Below the pieces are notes generated by a model. That model made no database searches. It saw nothing but the letters and a program-made list of their open reading frames with translations, and was not told where the DNA came from. Positions 20,632 to 28,647 of a stretch of 28,662 nucleotides of DNA are shown here, one piece after another. A program made the translations under genes and the position numbers. Positions within the stretch are counted from its first letter, which is position 1. Each line of letters opens with the position of its first letter. Source of the DNA: Pseudomonadota bacterium (lineage in GTDB: Bacteria > Pseudomonadota > Gammaproteobacteria > UBA4575); NCBI GenBank assembly GCA_009839635.1, contig VXPJ01000105.1:1-28662 (forward strand), read 5' to 3'.

Positions 20632-22836
20632 TCAGGCGGTTTCAAGCGGATCCACTTCGATGTTCCAGCGTACGCGTTTTGCAAGCGGATGTTGCTGAAT
20701 TACCGTGGTCCAGTTGGGCAGGCGTGCTTGTATCGCCTTTCTGCTGGTGGCAATGGCAACCAACTGGCTCTGATACATCCCAGCCTTGCGTTCAAGACTG
20801 GCAGGAATAGGTCCGAACAGGTTCAGACCTGATGAGCCTGAGGGCAGCATCGAGGATTTGATTTCCCGCAAGAATCGATAGGTCAAATCTTGTTGGTGTG
20901 CGCGTGCACGAACCAGCAGCATGAAGGAAAAGGGTGGCAGCACACAGCGTTCACGCTGCCGAAGGACTTCTTTGGAAAAATCCTGATAGCCATGCGTCAA
21001 CAAACGGTTGAGCAAAGGATGCTCGGGCTGGTGGGTTTGCAGCAGTACCCTGCCTTTTTTTGCGGATCGTCCTGCCCTGCCTGACACCTGCACAATTAAT
21101 TGTGCCAAGCGCTCCGAAGCGCGGAAGTCACTGCTCAATAATCCGTGATCAACATTCAGGATTCCTACCAGGGTTACATTGGGAAAGTCATGTCCCTTGG
21201 CAAGCATCTGTGTGCCAATGATTATCTGGTGTTTGCCCTGGCGTACCTCCTCCAGCTTATCCTGAAGAGTATGTTTTTTGCGCGTGCTATCGCGATCAAT
21301 GCGTATCATGGCAGTGTCGGGAAAAATTTTCTTGAGACGGTTCTCGATACGCTGTGTCCCTTCGCCCAAGAATATGAGGTTTTCTGAACCGCATTGCGGA
21401 CATGCCACAGGAGCTTTTTCCTGTTTCTGGCAGTGGTGACACTTGATAATGTCCTGCCCCTTGTAAAAAACCATGTGTGAGTCGCAACGCGCGCACTCGG
21501 CCGTCCAGGCACAGTCATGACAAAGCAGAACAGGAGCAAAACCGCGCCTGTTCAAAAAGAGCAGAACTTGGTGTTTTTGTTTGAGTTCAGTCTCTATGGC
21601 CTGCAACAACTCACTCGACAGGCCATCTATGGCGTGTTTGGAACGCAGGTCGATCAGCTTCACTTGGGGAATCTTGGCAAGTTTTGCACGTTTGCTCAAA
21701 GTGACATTTCGATAATGGCCCAAAATGGCATTGTGCTGGCTTTCCAGAGAAGGTGTTGCACTGCCCAAAACGATAGGAATTGAAAGTTGCTTGGCCCGAT
21801 AAACCGCAACGTCACGTGCGCTGTACAGGATACCTTCCTGTTGCTTGAATGATAGATCATGCTCCTCATCGACTACGATCAGGCCAAGGTTTCTGAAAGG
21901 TAGAAATATGGCTGACCGGGTACCAACAACGACACTCGCCTGGCCTGTGTTGGCCTGTAACCATGTCTGGGCTCCTTCGCCCGTGCTTAAATCAGAGTGC
22001 ATCAGTGCGACTTGAATGTTCAGCCTGGATTCAATTCTCTGTACTAACTGTGGCGTCAACCCGATCTCTGGAACAAGCATCAATACCTGCTTGCCACGCG
22101 CTATTACATCCTTTGCCAGAGCGAGGTACACCTCGGTTTTGCCACTGCCGGTCACACCTGCCAGCAGGTAGACACCAAATTGACGGATACTTCGATGAAC
22201 CTGCTCGAAGGCATGACGTTGTTCCTGAGTGAGGGTCAAGGATTCTGCAACAGCACGAGGAGGTTTTGCGGAGACTTTGCTACACGTGGTTTTCTGGACA
22301 AGATTCTTGTCTATCAAGGCATGGACAAATGGGTGCCAGTGACTCATGTGTGCAGTTATCTCATCGGCAGTAAGGCCTGCGGGATGCGCTTTGATGAGTT
22401 CAAACACCTGCCTTTGTTTTGGTGCTCTATCCAACAGTTGTCCGATGGCCTTTTTCGTACAGGCGCGGTAGATGGCCTTGGAGGCAGTACGGATATGCTT
22501 CTGCTTTCGCAATGCCTTTGGAAGGGCAGCATTGAGCACTTCACCCGTTGGCTGCTGATAATATCGTGCTACCCAAAACAGCAGTTTTTTCAAGACAGGA
22601 TCAAATACAGGCTTGGTATCCAGAATTTCCTGGACTGTCTTGAGCTTGTCCGGGGCAAGCGAGGACTTGGGGCATTTCTCTACAACGATGCCAGTGAGAA
22701 TTCGTTTTCCGAATGGCACACGGACACGCACCCCCACCTGGATGTTGTCGAAGGCAGTGCCCAGAGGGGCTCTGTACTCGAAATACTTATACAGTGGTAC
22801 AGGCAGCGCAATTTTTAAAACGGGGAGTGTAGGCAT
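20632..22836 (-). CDS. priA: Primosomal protein N', replication restart helicase PriA
   Basis: 3'-5' superfamily 2 helicase that reloads the replisome at stalled forks. It has 734 residues from ATG 22836, which matches the family start (LPVLKIALPVPLYKYFEYRAP); an upstream TTG at 22857 is unlikely. It shows the N-terminal DNA-binding domain, Walker A GVTGSGKT (227-234), the DEEH box (323-326) and the eight zinc cysteines: CHDC, CARC, CHHC and CPQC. The helicase C-terminal signature QVSGRAGRSAKKG is intact. argS follows about 220 bases downstream. DnaA boxes begin about 80 bases upstream of its start. Confidence 0.97.
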   Translation of the reverse strand: MPTLPVLKIALPVPLYKYFEYRAPLGTAFDNIQVGVRVRVPFGKRILTGIVVEKCPKSSLAPDKLKTVQEILDTKPVFDPVLKKLLFWVARYYQQPTGEVLNAALPKALRKQKHIRTASKAIYRACTKKAIGQLLDRAPKQRQVFELIKAHPAGLTADEITAHMSHWHPFVHALIDKNLVQKTTCSKVSAKPPRAVAESLTLTQEQRHAFEQVHRSIRQFGVYLLAGVTGSGKTEVYLALAKDVIARGKQVLMLVPEIGLTPQLVQRIESRLNIQVALMHSDLSTGEGAQTWLQANTGQASVVVGTRSAIFLPFRNLGLIVVDEEHDLSFKQQEGILYSARDVAVYRAKQLSIPIVLGSATPSLESQHNAILGHYRNVTLSKRAKLAKIPQVKLIDLRSKHAIDGLSSELLQAIETELKQKHQVLLFLNRRGFAPVLLCHDCAWTAECARCDSHMVFYKGQDIIKCHHCQKQEKAPVACPQCGSENLIFLGEGTQRIENRLKKIFPDTAMIRIDRDSTRKKHTLQDKLEEVRQGKHQIIIGTQMLAKGHDFPNVTLVGILNVDHGLLSSDFRASERLAQLIVQVSGRAGRSAKKGRVLLQTHQPEHPLLNRLLTHGYQDFSKEVLRQRERCVLPPFSFMLLVRARAHQQDLTYRFLREIKSSMLPSGSSGLNLFGPIPASLERKAGMYQSQLVAIATSRKAIQARLPNWTTVIQQHPLAKRVRWNIEVDPLETA

Positions 22837-22914
22837 AGTGATGCAATAGTCTACCAAGGCACTTCAATTGCTGTTTGGGCCTTGCCCAATACGTGTCTGG
22901 TTCGCTCGGCATGC

Positions 22915-22935
22915 TGTGGATAATTCTGTGGATAA
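22915..22935 (-). promoter_or_regulatory. Tandem DnaA boxes
   Basis: Two perfect copies of TTATCCACA (read on the minus strand), separated by GAA, giving a 12-base period. This is the strongest DnaA-binding arrangement in the window and lies about 80 bases upstream of the priA start. Confidence 0.75.
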
Positions 22936-23058
22936 AATGTCGTTTCAGGCCTCCATGCCACTTAAAAAAATTTCGGTTTGTAGGAATTATCAAAAATCAT
23001 CAGATGAACCCTTTAAAATCAATGATCTATCTTGATGCACGGGTTCCAGTGATCTGGA

Positions 23059-23075
23059 GCATGATCGCATCATGC
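23059..23075. repeat. Perfect inverted repeat with a GATC site
   Basis: GCATGAT-CGC-ATCATGC, seven-base arms and a three-base loop, just after CCAG-TGAT-CTGG (23047-23058). No T-run follows on either strand, so it is not a terminator; it may be a protein-binding dyad in the DnaA-box region. Confidence 0.6.
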
Positions 23076-23229
23076 TTAGCGCCAAATGTGAATAAACCAC
23101 ATCAATATTGCTGGATATCCCTTTCATAGCACATGCCTGCACAAGCCTTTTCTTTTGTTTCTGCAGGCGATGCGGCCTTCCCGGCAGGGTGGGAGGTCAT
23201 TGCATGTGTAGAAATAGTGTAGTATTCAC

Positions 23230-23886
23230 ATGCTCCAATCTTACAAGTGCGACAAAGTGTGTTCTGGCCTCGTTGTGAGTGGCTTCGGTGAACCAGTGAA
23301 CAACTTCAACCTACAAATACTACGCACGGATGTATCAGGCATGCCCATGGAATGGGTGAATTACCAAGATGCGGTACGCCTGTACCATATTGAGCAGGTA
23401 GCCTACACCTGTGGAGAGCGCCTGTATGTCGTTCGCGGCGGCATCAATGCGCGCAGTGGTCTTCGCAGTCAAATCGAGGTCCATTCCATCATTGCCACAC
23501 AGGGCAGCAACCGCTCCTTGCATGACAGCTACATCCCTCCCCTGAATAATCGTGCATTGTTCAAGCGGGATGCCAACATGTGCATGTACTGCGGCCAACA
23601 ATTCACTCGACGTGACTTGTCAAGAGATCATGTGCGCCCCCTGAGCCAGGGTGGTTATGATGACTGGAACAATGTCGTCACTGCCTGTAAGCGCTGCAAT
23701 AATCATAAAGCCGGGCAAACCCCCGAGCAGGCCAACATGCAGTTGCTTGCAATTCCTTTTACTCCCACTCATGCAGAATACATTTTTTTGCAGGGGCATC
23801 GTGTACTCGCTGACCAGATGAAGTTTTTGCTGGCACATTTCCCACGTACTAGCCCCTTGCATAAGCGTTTCAACAAACTGGCATAA
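23230..23886 (+). CDS. HNH endonuclease family protein
   Basis: Predicted stand-alone HNH nuclease of unknown biological role. The N-terminal half carries the conserved opening LRTDVSGMPMEWVNYQDAVR and the RGGINARSG segment; the C-terminal half is the HNH domain with zinc pairs Cys118/Cys121 (CMYC) and Cys153/Cys156 (CKRC). Its catalytic DHVRPLSQGG is at 133-142 with asparagines at 147-148 (DDWNNVVTACKRCNNHKAG). ATG 23230 is used here, but conservation begins only near residue 28, so GTG 23296 is an alternative. The 218 residues contain no DNA-recognition domain I can name, and no restriction-modification, phage or toxin partner is adjacent. The gene lies between the DnaA-box region and hemH. 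Confidence 0.88.
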   Translation: MLQSYKCDKVCSGLVVSGFGEPVNNFNLQILRTDVSGMPMEWVNYQDAVRLYHIEQVAYTCGERLYVVRGGINARSGLRSQIEVHSIIATQGSNRSLHDSYIPPLNNRALFKRDANMCMYCGQQFTRRDLSRDHVRPLSQGGYDDWNNVVTACKRCNNHKAGQTPEQANMQLLAIPFTPTHAEYIFLQGHRVLADQMKFLLAHFPRTSPLHKRFNKLA

Positions 23887-23916
23887 TTGACAGTACCCTT
23901 GGAGGAACAAAAAATT

Positions 23917-23985
23917 GTGCCGGCTGTCCGGGTCGACAGGCTTCACATTTTTCCTCTACCTGTAGCCGGGATTCGCTGCAGTTGA
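23917..23985 (+). CDS. Possible 22-codon leader ORF before hemH
   Basis: A strong GGAGGAA ribosome site (23901-23907) sits before a GTG at 23917, opening a 22-codon frame (MPAVRVDRLHIFPLPVAGIR, then CS and stop). It ends 19 bases before the hemH ATG, which itself lacks a clear ribosome site. It could be a leader peptide coupled to hemH. A TTGACA at 23887-23892 overlaps the HNH stop and may be part of a weak promoter. Confidence 0.25.
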   Translation: MPAVRVDRLHIFPLPVAGIRCS

Positions 23986-24004
23986 TATTAAGCAGTTCAC
24001 ATTG

Positions 24005-25108
24005 ATGTTGAAATACAAAGGTAAAAAGGATCATGTTCACGGGGACGACACCTGCCTTGGCGTGCTGATTGTCAACCTGGGTACACCGGATGCGCCAACA
24101 ATCCGTGCTATCCGGAAATTTCTTGCAGAGTTTTTATGGGACCCGAGGGTTGTTGAGATGCCCAGAGCCCTGTGGTGGTTGATTCTGCATACGGCAGTGC
24201 TGCAGTTGCGGCCACGGAAAAAAGTTGAGTCTTACGTCAAAATCTGGACTGAAGAAGGCTCGCCGCTCTTGGCCATTGGAAAAAAGCAGGAATCCGCATT
24301 GCAGACGGCATTGCAGGAATCTTGTGCCGGCCGGGTAAAGGTGGTCCTCGCCATGCGTTATGGCCAGCCTTCGATAGCATCGGCCTTGCAAATTCTGCAG
24401 GAAAATAATGCCCGTCGCATACTGATATTTCCCATGTACCCACAGTATTCTGCCAGTACCGCGGCCTCTACATTTGACGCGCTGGCCAAGCAGTTTGAGC
24501 AATTGAGGTGGATCCCGGAAATACGCATGATCAACTGTTACGGTGCAGAACCTGAGTATATTCGTGCCTGTGCAGAACGGATCAGTTCACACTGGGAGCA
24601 GCATCCGCGCAGCCAGAGGCTGTTGTTTTCTTTTCACGGACTGCCAAAGCGTAGTCTGTTGCAGGGAGACCCCTATCACTGCGAATGTCATCAAACAGCA
24701 CGCTTGATTGCAGAACAGCTGGGCTTGAACGACGAGGACTGGCTGCTCACGTTTCAATCGCGTTTTGGCATGACCGAATGGTTGCAACCCTATACCGATA
24801 AAACCCTGAAAAAACTGCCTTCTGAAGGGATCGAATCAGTTGATGTATTTTGCCCTGGATTTTCAGCCGACTGCATTGAGACCCTGGAAGAAATCGATAT
24901 GCAGAATCATGAAATATTTCTACGCAGCGGAGGAAAGTCTTTCAACTACATCCCGGCCCTGAATGACACACATGCCCATATCCAAGCCCTGACGCGGATC
25001 ATCTCCCGGCATATACAGGGCTGGCCGGAATGCACCCAGAGCCCTAAGGTGCCCGAAGAGAGGGAAACCGTTCGCCAGCGCGCACTGCAGCTGGGTGCGA
25101 AACAATAG
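24005..25108 (+). CDS. hemH: Ferrochelatase
   Basis: Inserts ferrous iron into protoporphyrin IX, the last step of protoheme synthesis, at the inner face of the cytoplasmic membrane. From ATG 24005 it has 367 residues. Landmarks are GVLIVNLGTPDAP, the LIFPMYPQYSASTAAS loop, the active-site histidine His211 in FSFHGLPKRSLLQGDPYHCEC and the C-terminal FCPGFSADCIETLEEI with the catalytic glutamates. The cytochrome and di-heme genes elsewhere in the window are consumers of its product, but they are not in one operon with it. Confidence 0.97.
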   Translation: MLKYKGKKDHVHGDDTCLGVLIVNLGTPDAPTIRAIRKFLAEFLWDPRVVEMPRALWWLILHTAVLQLRPRKKVESYVKIWTEEGSPLLAIGKKQESALQTALQESCAGRVKVVLAMRYGQPSIASALQILQENNARRILIFPMYPQYSASTAASTFDALAKQFEQLRWIPEIRMINCYGAEPEYIRACAERISSHWEQHPRSQRLLFSFHGLPKRSLLQGDPYHCECHQTARLIAEQLGLNDEDWLLTFQSRFGMTEWLQPYTDKTLKKLPSEGIESVDVFCPGFSADCIETLEEIDMQNHEIFLRSGGKSFNYIPALNDTHAHIQALTRIISRHIQGWPECTQSPKVPEERETVRQRALQLGAKQ

Positions 25109-25128
25109 TGTGACGTTCTGACAGCTAA

Positions 25129-26037
25129 CTACTTGAGCTCGCTGAGTACTTTCAGGCAAGTTTGCTCGGCCTGCTTGGCATAACTGCCGCCAAACAAGTT
25201 GAAGTGGTTCAGGACGTGATAGAGATTGTAGAAATCCTTGCGTACCCGGTAGCCCCCGTCCAGAGGGTATGCCTCCATGTAGGCGCTGTAGAATTCTCGA
25301 CTGAAGCCACCAAATAGCTCAGTCATGGCGAGATCGGTTTCCCGGTCCCCGTAATAACAGGCCGGGTCATAAACTACCGGTCTTGCCTTTGCGTCGAAGG
25401 CAAAATTTCCTGACCAAAGATCACCGTGCAAAAGGCTGGATTCTGGTGAGTAATTCTCAAACAGTCCGTCCATATCACACAGCAAATGTTCGCCATGTTC
25501 TAGCAGCGTGTTCGGTGCGCAGTTATGCTTCGCCAGCCTCAGTTGATGTGCAAGCCGTCTATGACGCCAGAATGAAACCCAGTCCGTGCACTTCGTGTTC
25601 GGTTGTGAAGTCGTGCCGATCCAGTTGTCCTCGAACCAGCCGTAGTAGTTTTCTGTGTGCCGGTGCAATCGGGCAAGCAGTCTGCCCAAGGTAGCACCAG
25701 ATCCACTTTGATGAAATTCCAGAAATTCAAGCAAAAGATAGCAGTGATTGCCGACCTGTCCATGGGCAATAGGCAGCGGGACACGCAAGGTCTCTGTCTT
25801 GCCCAGAGCCTCCAGATTCCGTGCTTCACTTTGCAGCATGGCATACATGCTTGTGTGGTGAATTTTTAAAAAACAAGGATTGGGTTTGCACTGAACTTTA
25901 AAGGTTTTGCTGATGTCACCGCCTGCAATCGGTGTGATTTTTTCAATGTGCAGAGGCTTTGCAATTTTCCTGCTCAGCTGCACTTCCAGCGCCTGCAGGT
26001 CGATGCATGCGTTTGCTGTTTCAGGCTCCAAGGACAC
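25129..26037 (-). CDS. Fructosamine kinase family protein (YniA-like)
   Basis: APH-fold small-molecule or ketosamine kinase; bacterial members phosphorylate sugar-derived adducts such as ribulosamines, which starts protein deglycation. The fold is visible through the GGDISKTFKV nucleotide loop, LLLEFLEF, NWIGTTSQPN, the catalytic LLHGDLWSGNFAFD and the metal-binding VVYDPACYYGDRETDLAM. It has 302 residues from GTG 26037. The first 17 bases overlap the end of the upstream exonuclease gene, so the two are probably translated together. Substrate unknown. Confidence 0.92.
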   Translation of the reverse strand: MSLEPETANACIDLQALEVQLSRKIAKPLHIEKITPIAGGDISKTFKVQCKPNPCFLKIHHTSMYAMLQSEARNLEALGKTETLRVPLPIAHGQVGNHCYLLLEFLEFHQSGSGATLGRLLARLHRHTENYYGWFEDNWIGTTSQPNTKCTDWVSFWRHRRLAHQLRLAKHNCAPNTLLEHGEHLLCDMDGLFENYSPESSLLHGDLWSGNFAFDAKARPVVYDPACYYGDRETDLAMTELFGGFSREFYSAYMEAYPLDGGYRVRKDFYNLYHVLNHFNLFGGSYAKQAEQTCLKVLSELK

Positions 26038-26911
26038 TCAGCCATCGCTCACGTCGATATTTGCTGAACCCTAATTTGTCAAACAACTTCTCAAGGGTCG
26101 GAAAATCAGGAGGTTTCCGTTCCAGGCTGATGTCGTCGGAGAAATCGATGTCACAATAAATCGTTGTCAGCTTCTTATACAGCAACAGATGCTCCTGGTG
26201 ATCCTCAATCAGGCCTTGGATGCGCTTGGCTCCACGAATGTTCATCGAGCTGATTTCCGCACAGTTACTGAGCAATTCTTCTAGGCTGGAAAACTGGTTC
26301 AGCAACTTGGCTGCAGTGGCCATGCCAATGCCTGGTGCGCCTTCGATGTTATCCGTCTTGTCACCCGCGATGGCGAGCTGGTCAGCGATCTGGCTGGGGT
26401 CGACGCCAAACTGTTTTCTGATCTGGGGGATGGAGTGTCGCTGGCCTTTGGCAAAATTCCACAGAATGTCGTTTTTAAAAATAAGCTGTGCCAGATCCTT
26501 GTCTGAGGTCACAATGGTGATCGGATGACCGCGCCGGCGCATTTGTCTGGCCAGCGTACCTATGATGTCGTCCGCTTCATATTTGGGTTGTGCTGTCTCG
26601 AATAATCCCGAGGCCTGCAAAAGTTCCCGGCAGTAGACAAACTGCCGTTTGAGTTCCTGGGGGGCAGGTTCACGATTCGCTTTGTATTCAGGATACAGCT
26701 GGTTACGGAAGGAGGTGCTGAGGCTTTCGTCAAAGGCAAAGGCAATGTGCTTGGCCTGCGTCTGTTTCAGAAATTGGTGTACGAAGTCGACAAAGCCGTA
26801 CACGGCGTTTACGGGCTCATTGTCTTGATTCACGATGTGATTCGGCACGGTAAACCAGGCGCGAAACACGTAGATACTGGAATCGATGAGGTAGACCTTG
26901 TCAGGTGTCAT
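26021..26911 (-). CDS. Stand-alone 5'-3' exonuclease (flap nuclease family)
   Basis: Structure-specific 5' nuclease like the N-terminal domain of DNA polymerase I or like Xni/ExoIX. Metal-binding acidic motifs are present: LIDSS (Asp10), FAFDES, YEADDIIGTLAR, VTSDKDLAQL and GDKTDNIEGAPGIGMATA, the last being the start of the H3TH DNA-binding motif. It has 296 residues, close to the polA nuclease domain alone. Start ATG 26911 gives the normal N-terminus (KVYLIDSSIYVFRAW). Unlike Escherichia coli Xni, the YEADD acidic cluster is intact. It overlaps the downstream kinase gene. No polymerase domain is attached. Confidence 0.93.
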   Translation of the reverse strand: MTPDKVYLIDSSIYVFRAWFTVPNHIVNQDNEPVNAVYGFVDFVHQFLKQTQAKHIAFAFDESLSTSFRNQLYPEYKANREPAPQELKRQFVYCRELLQASGLFETAQPKYEADDIIGTLARQMRRRGHPITIVTSDKDLAQLIFKNDILWNFAKGQRHSIPQIRKQFGVDPSQIADQLAIAGDKTDNIEGAPGIGMATAAKLLNQFSSLEELLSNCAEISSMNIRGAKRIQGLIEDHQEHLLLYKKLTTIYCDIDFSDDISLERKPPDFPTLEKLFDKLGFSKYRRERWLSVLGA

Positions 26912-26960
26912 GTGAAGTTTCCAAAAGATTCAGAATGAAGGGCTGATATACGCAATCGAC

Positions 26961-28424
26961 TCAGTGGACAATTTTGATCCATTGGCCGGGTTTGAGTTCG
27001 CCCTTGGGATACATGCCGTTGATCAGTCGCAATTGTTCCACGGGGTGATTGGTAAGAGTCGACTGTTTTGCCAGGGAAGCGAAAGTATCCCCTGGCTTTG
27101 CACGAATCAGCCTGATGCGCTGGGGTTTAGCTAGTTTTTTTTCACCTCCTTTGAGGTGTCGCATGCTCCGAACCGTGTGGAGCACTCTACGGTCATAGCG
27201 GTCCAGGACACTCTGGTCTTTACCGATGGCCGTAATCGTGTAGACACGTGTACCCTGGATCACAGCTGCAACACGTCCCGGCCGTGGCGTACCCTTGATG
27301 TTCAGGGTGGTGTACCCCGTGTAGCCCGCAAAATCTCCAGTCTGTATGTCTTGACCCTGGCGGAGCCGCCCTTGGGTTTGCCGGGTTAGAAATTCTTTTG
27401 GGGTCAGGTATCTGTTTAGGTCCTCTACTGCAACCAGTAGTTGCAGTTCTCCGTCTGCAGGACTTGCTACCAGGCGACTGGGCAGGTTTTCTATCTTCCA
27501 GCCTTCGGGGAACTCAATAAAGAGATCCAGGTCCCCATGATAAAATTTCTGGTCTCGCAACACACCGTCACTTTCGCCAGGACCGAATGTGAGTCCCTCT
27601 ACCAAGCGCAAAAATCTCTCGCGGTTGACCTTGCGCGCAACTGGTGACCTGAATTTGTCTGCAGCCTGCACTACTTCCTGAAGGCGCGAGTCGTTATCTG
27701 GATGGGTCGAGAATATACCGTGATACACGTTGGGCTCGCGCCCTTCCTGTTCAGCCAGTTTCCTTTCGAACTCTTCTTGGGATTTAAGTATTCCCAGAAC
27801 GCTGATCATTTCCTCGGGGTCATAGCCGACACGGGCCAGATACTCGGCGCCGAGGCGATCCGCTTCCAGTTCGTGTTTGCGGCCGTAGCCGCGAATCAGT
27901 GCAACCCCTCCGATCCCTGCAGCCTGTGATGCGATTTGGCTTCCTGTCAGGACCTCTATGCCTTTACCCACCAGATCGGTCAGTGTTCCGGCACTTTGCT
28001 GGCGGACTCCGTGCCGTGCCGTGACGTGCCCGATTTCATGACCCAGCACACCTGCCAGCTCGGCTTCCGAGTTCATGTAGGCCATAATGCCGCGTGTGAT
28101 GTATATGTAGCCACCCGGCAATGCGAAGGCGTTGATCTGGGGGCTGTCCAGAACCGTTACATGGAATACCAGGTCCTTGCGGTGACTTTGTTGCGATAGT
28201 TCCCTGACAATCTCTTCGACATAGCGTTGCAGCTCAGGATCATTGTAGGGGCGGTACTGGCGCATCATTTCCCGATGCGCCCGCCGACCCAGGCCAATCT
28301 CCTGGTCTTCTGTCATCAGCACCAGATCCTGCTTGCCTGTGACCGGGTTGGTGGCGCATCCTGGAAGGAGCAGCCATCCTGAAAGAATCAGGCACGTGAT
28401 AAAAGACTTCATCCCCCGAAGCAT
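26961..28424 (-). CDS. M48 family zinc metalloprotease lipoprotein with C-terminal LysM-like domain
   Basis: Periplasmic zinc peptidase probably anchored by lipid. From ATG 28424 (GGGA ribosome site) it has 487 residues. The lipobox is LLLPGC with Cys23, followed by the family stretch NPVTGKQDLVLM. The catalytic site is HEIGH (129-133), with the third zinc ligand in HELEAD (184-189); ALPGGYIYITRG is also typical. After the peptidase comes a PsbP-like region (FIEFPEGWKIENLPSRLV to VRSMRHL) and a LysM-like tail (PGDTFASLAKQSTLTN, LINGMYPKGELKPGQWIKI). BepA has TPR repeats in place of these parts, so this is a related but different architecture, perhaps tethered to peptidoglycan. ATG 28412 or 28469 are alternative starts. 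Confidence 0.92.
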   Translation of the reverse strand: MLRGMKSFITCLILSGWLLLPGCATNPVTGKQDLVLMTEDQEIGLGRRAHREMMRQYRPYNDPELQRYVEEIVRELSQQSHRKDLVFHVTVLDSPQINAFALPGGYIYITRGIMAYMNSEAELAGVLGHEIGHVTARHGVRQQSAGTLTDLVGKGIEVLTGSQIASQAAGIGGVALIRGYGRKHELEADRLGAEYLARVGYDPEEMISVLGILKSQEEFERKLAEQEGREPNVYHGIFSTHPDNDSRLQEVVQAADKFRSPVARKVNRERFLRLVEGLTFGPGESDGVLRDQKFYHGDLDLFIEFPEGWKIENLPSRLVASPADGELQLLVAVEDLNRYLTPKEFLTRQTQGRLRQGQDIQTGDFAGYTGYTTLNIKGTPRPGRVAAVIQGTRVYTITAIGKDQSVLDRYDRRVLHTVRSMRHLKGGEKKLAKPQRIRLIRAKPGDTFASLAKQSTLTNHPVEQLRLINGMYPKGELKPGQWIKIVH

Positions 28425-28596
28425 GGGCTTTCCCAGAATAGTCGTCAACCAGACAGGGCCTGACAGCATTCAGATACCCTTATTTATTGCCGGATCTTGG
28501 GCAGGTGCAGGCCGATGGGAAGCTTGGGGTACTCCTAGGTGACTTGCGGCAGATTGCTGGATTCATCCAGTGCTGATAGAGCAGGCCTTCAAGTTT

Positions 28597-28647
28597 TCAA
28601 AATTGCTCGGTGCTGGCAATCTGTGGTGCATCAGCTTTTTTTGCCAT
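28597..28647 (-). pseudogene. Possible 5' remnant of a gene (16 codons)
   Basis: A minus-strand frame starts at ATG 28647 (MAKKADAPQIASTEQF) and meets TGA at 28599. The same frame beyond the stop reads KLEGLLYQHWMNPAICRK. The opening resembles the N-terminus of exodeoxyribonuclease VII small subunit (XseB), but the body does not clearly follow. It may be a decayed gene or chance. The remaining sequence up to the protease gene shows nothing else. Confidence 0.15.

Larger units (their letters stand above)
22837..23229. promoter_or_regulatory. Non-coding region with DnaA boxes upstream of priA
   Basis: About 390 bases without a gene between divergent priA and the HNH gene. It contains DnaA boxes TGTGGATAA at 22915-22923 and 22927-22935, three bases apart and in one orientation, and TGTGAATAA at 23087-23095, also matching TTATNCACA. 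A one-mismatch box, GTATTCACA, is at 23222-23230. Between them is an A/T-rich stretch at about 22968-23030. Three GATC sites (23024, 23051, 23063) and an inverted repeat at 23059-23075 lie in the same segment. It could be a replication origin, a DnaA titration or reactivation site, or a DnaA-controlled promoter. No dnaA, dnaN or mnmG gene is next to it. Confidence 0.55.

Noticed and set aside
22180..22818. 212-codon plus-strand frame antisense to priA
   Set aside because: It lies wholly inside priA on the other strand, with no family features and no ribosome site.
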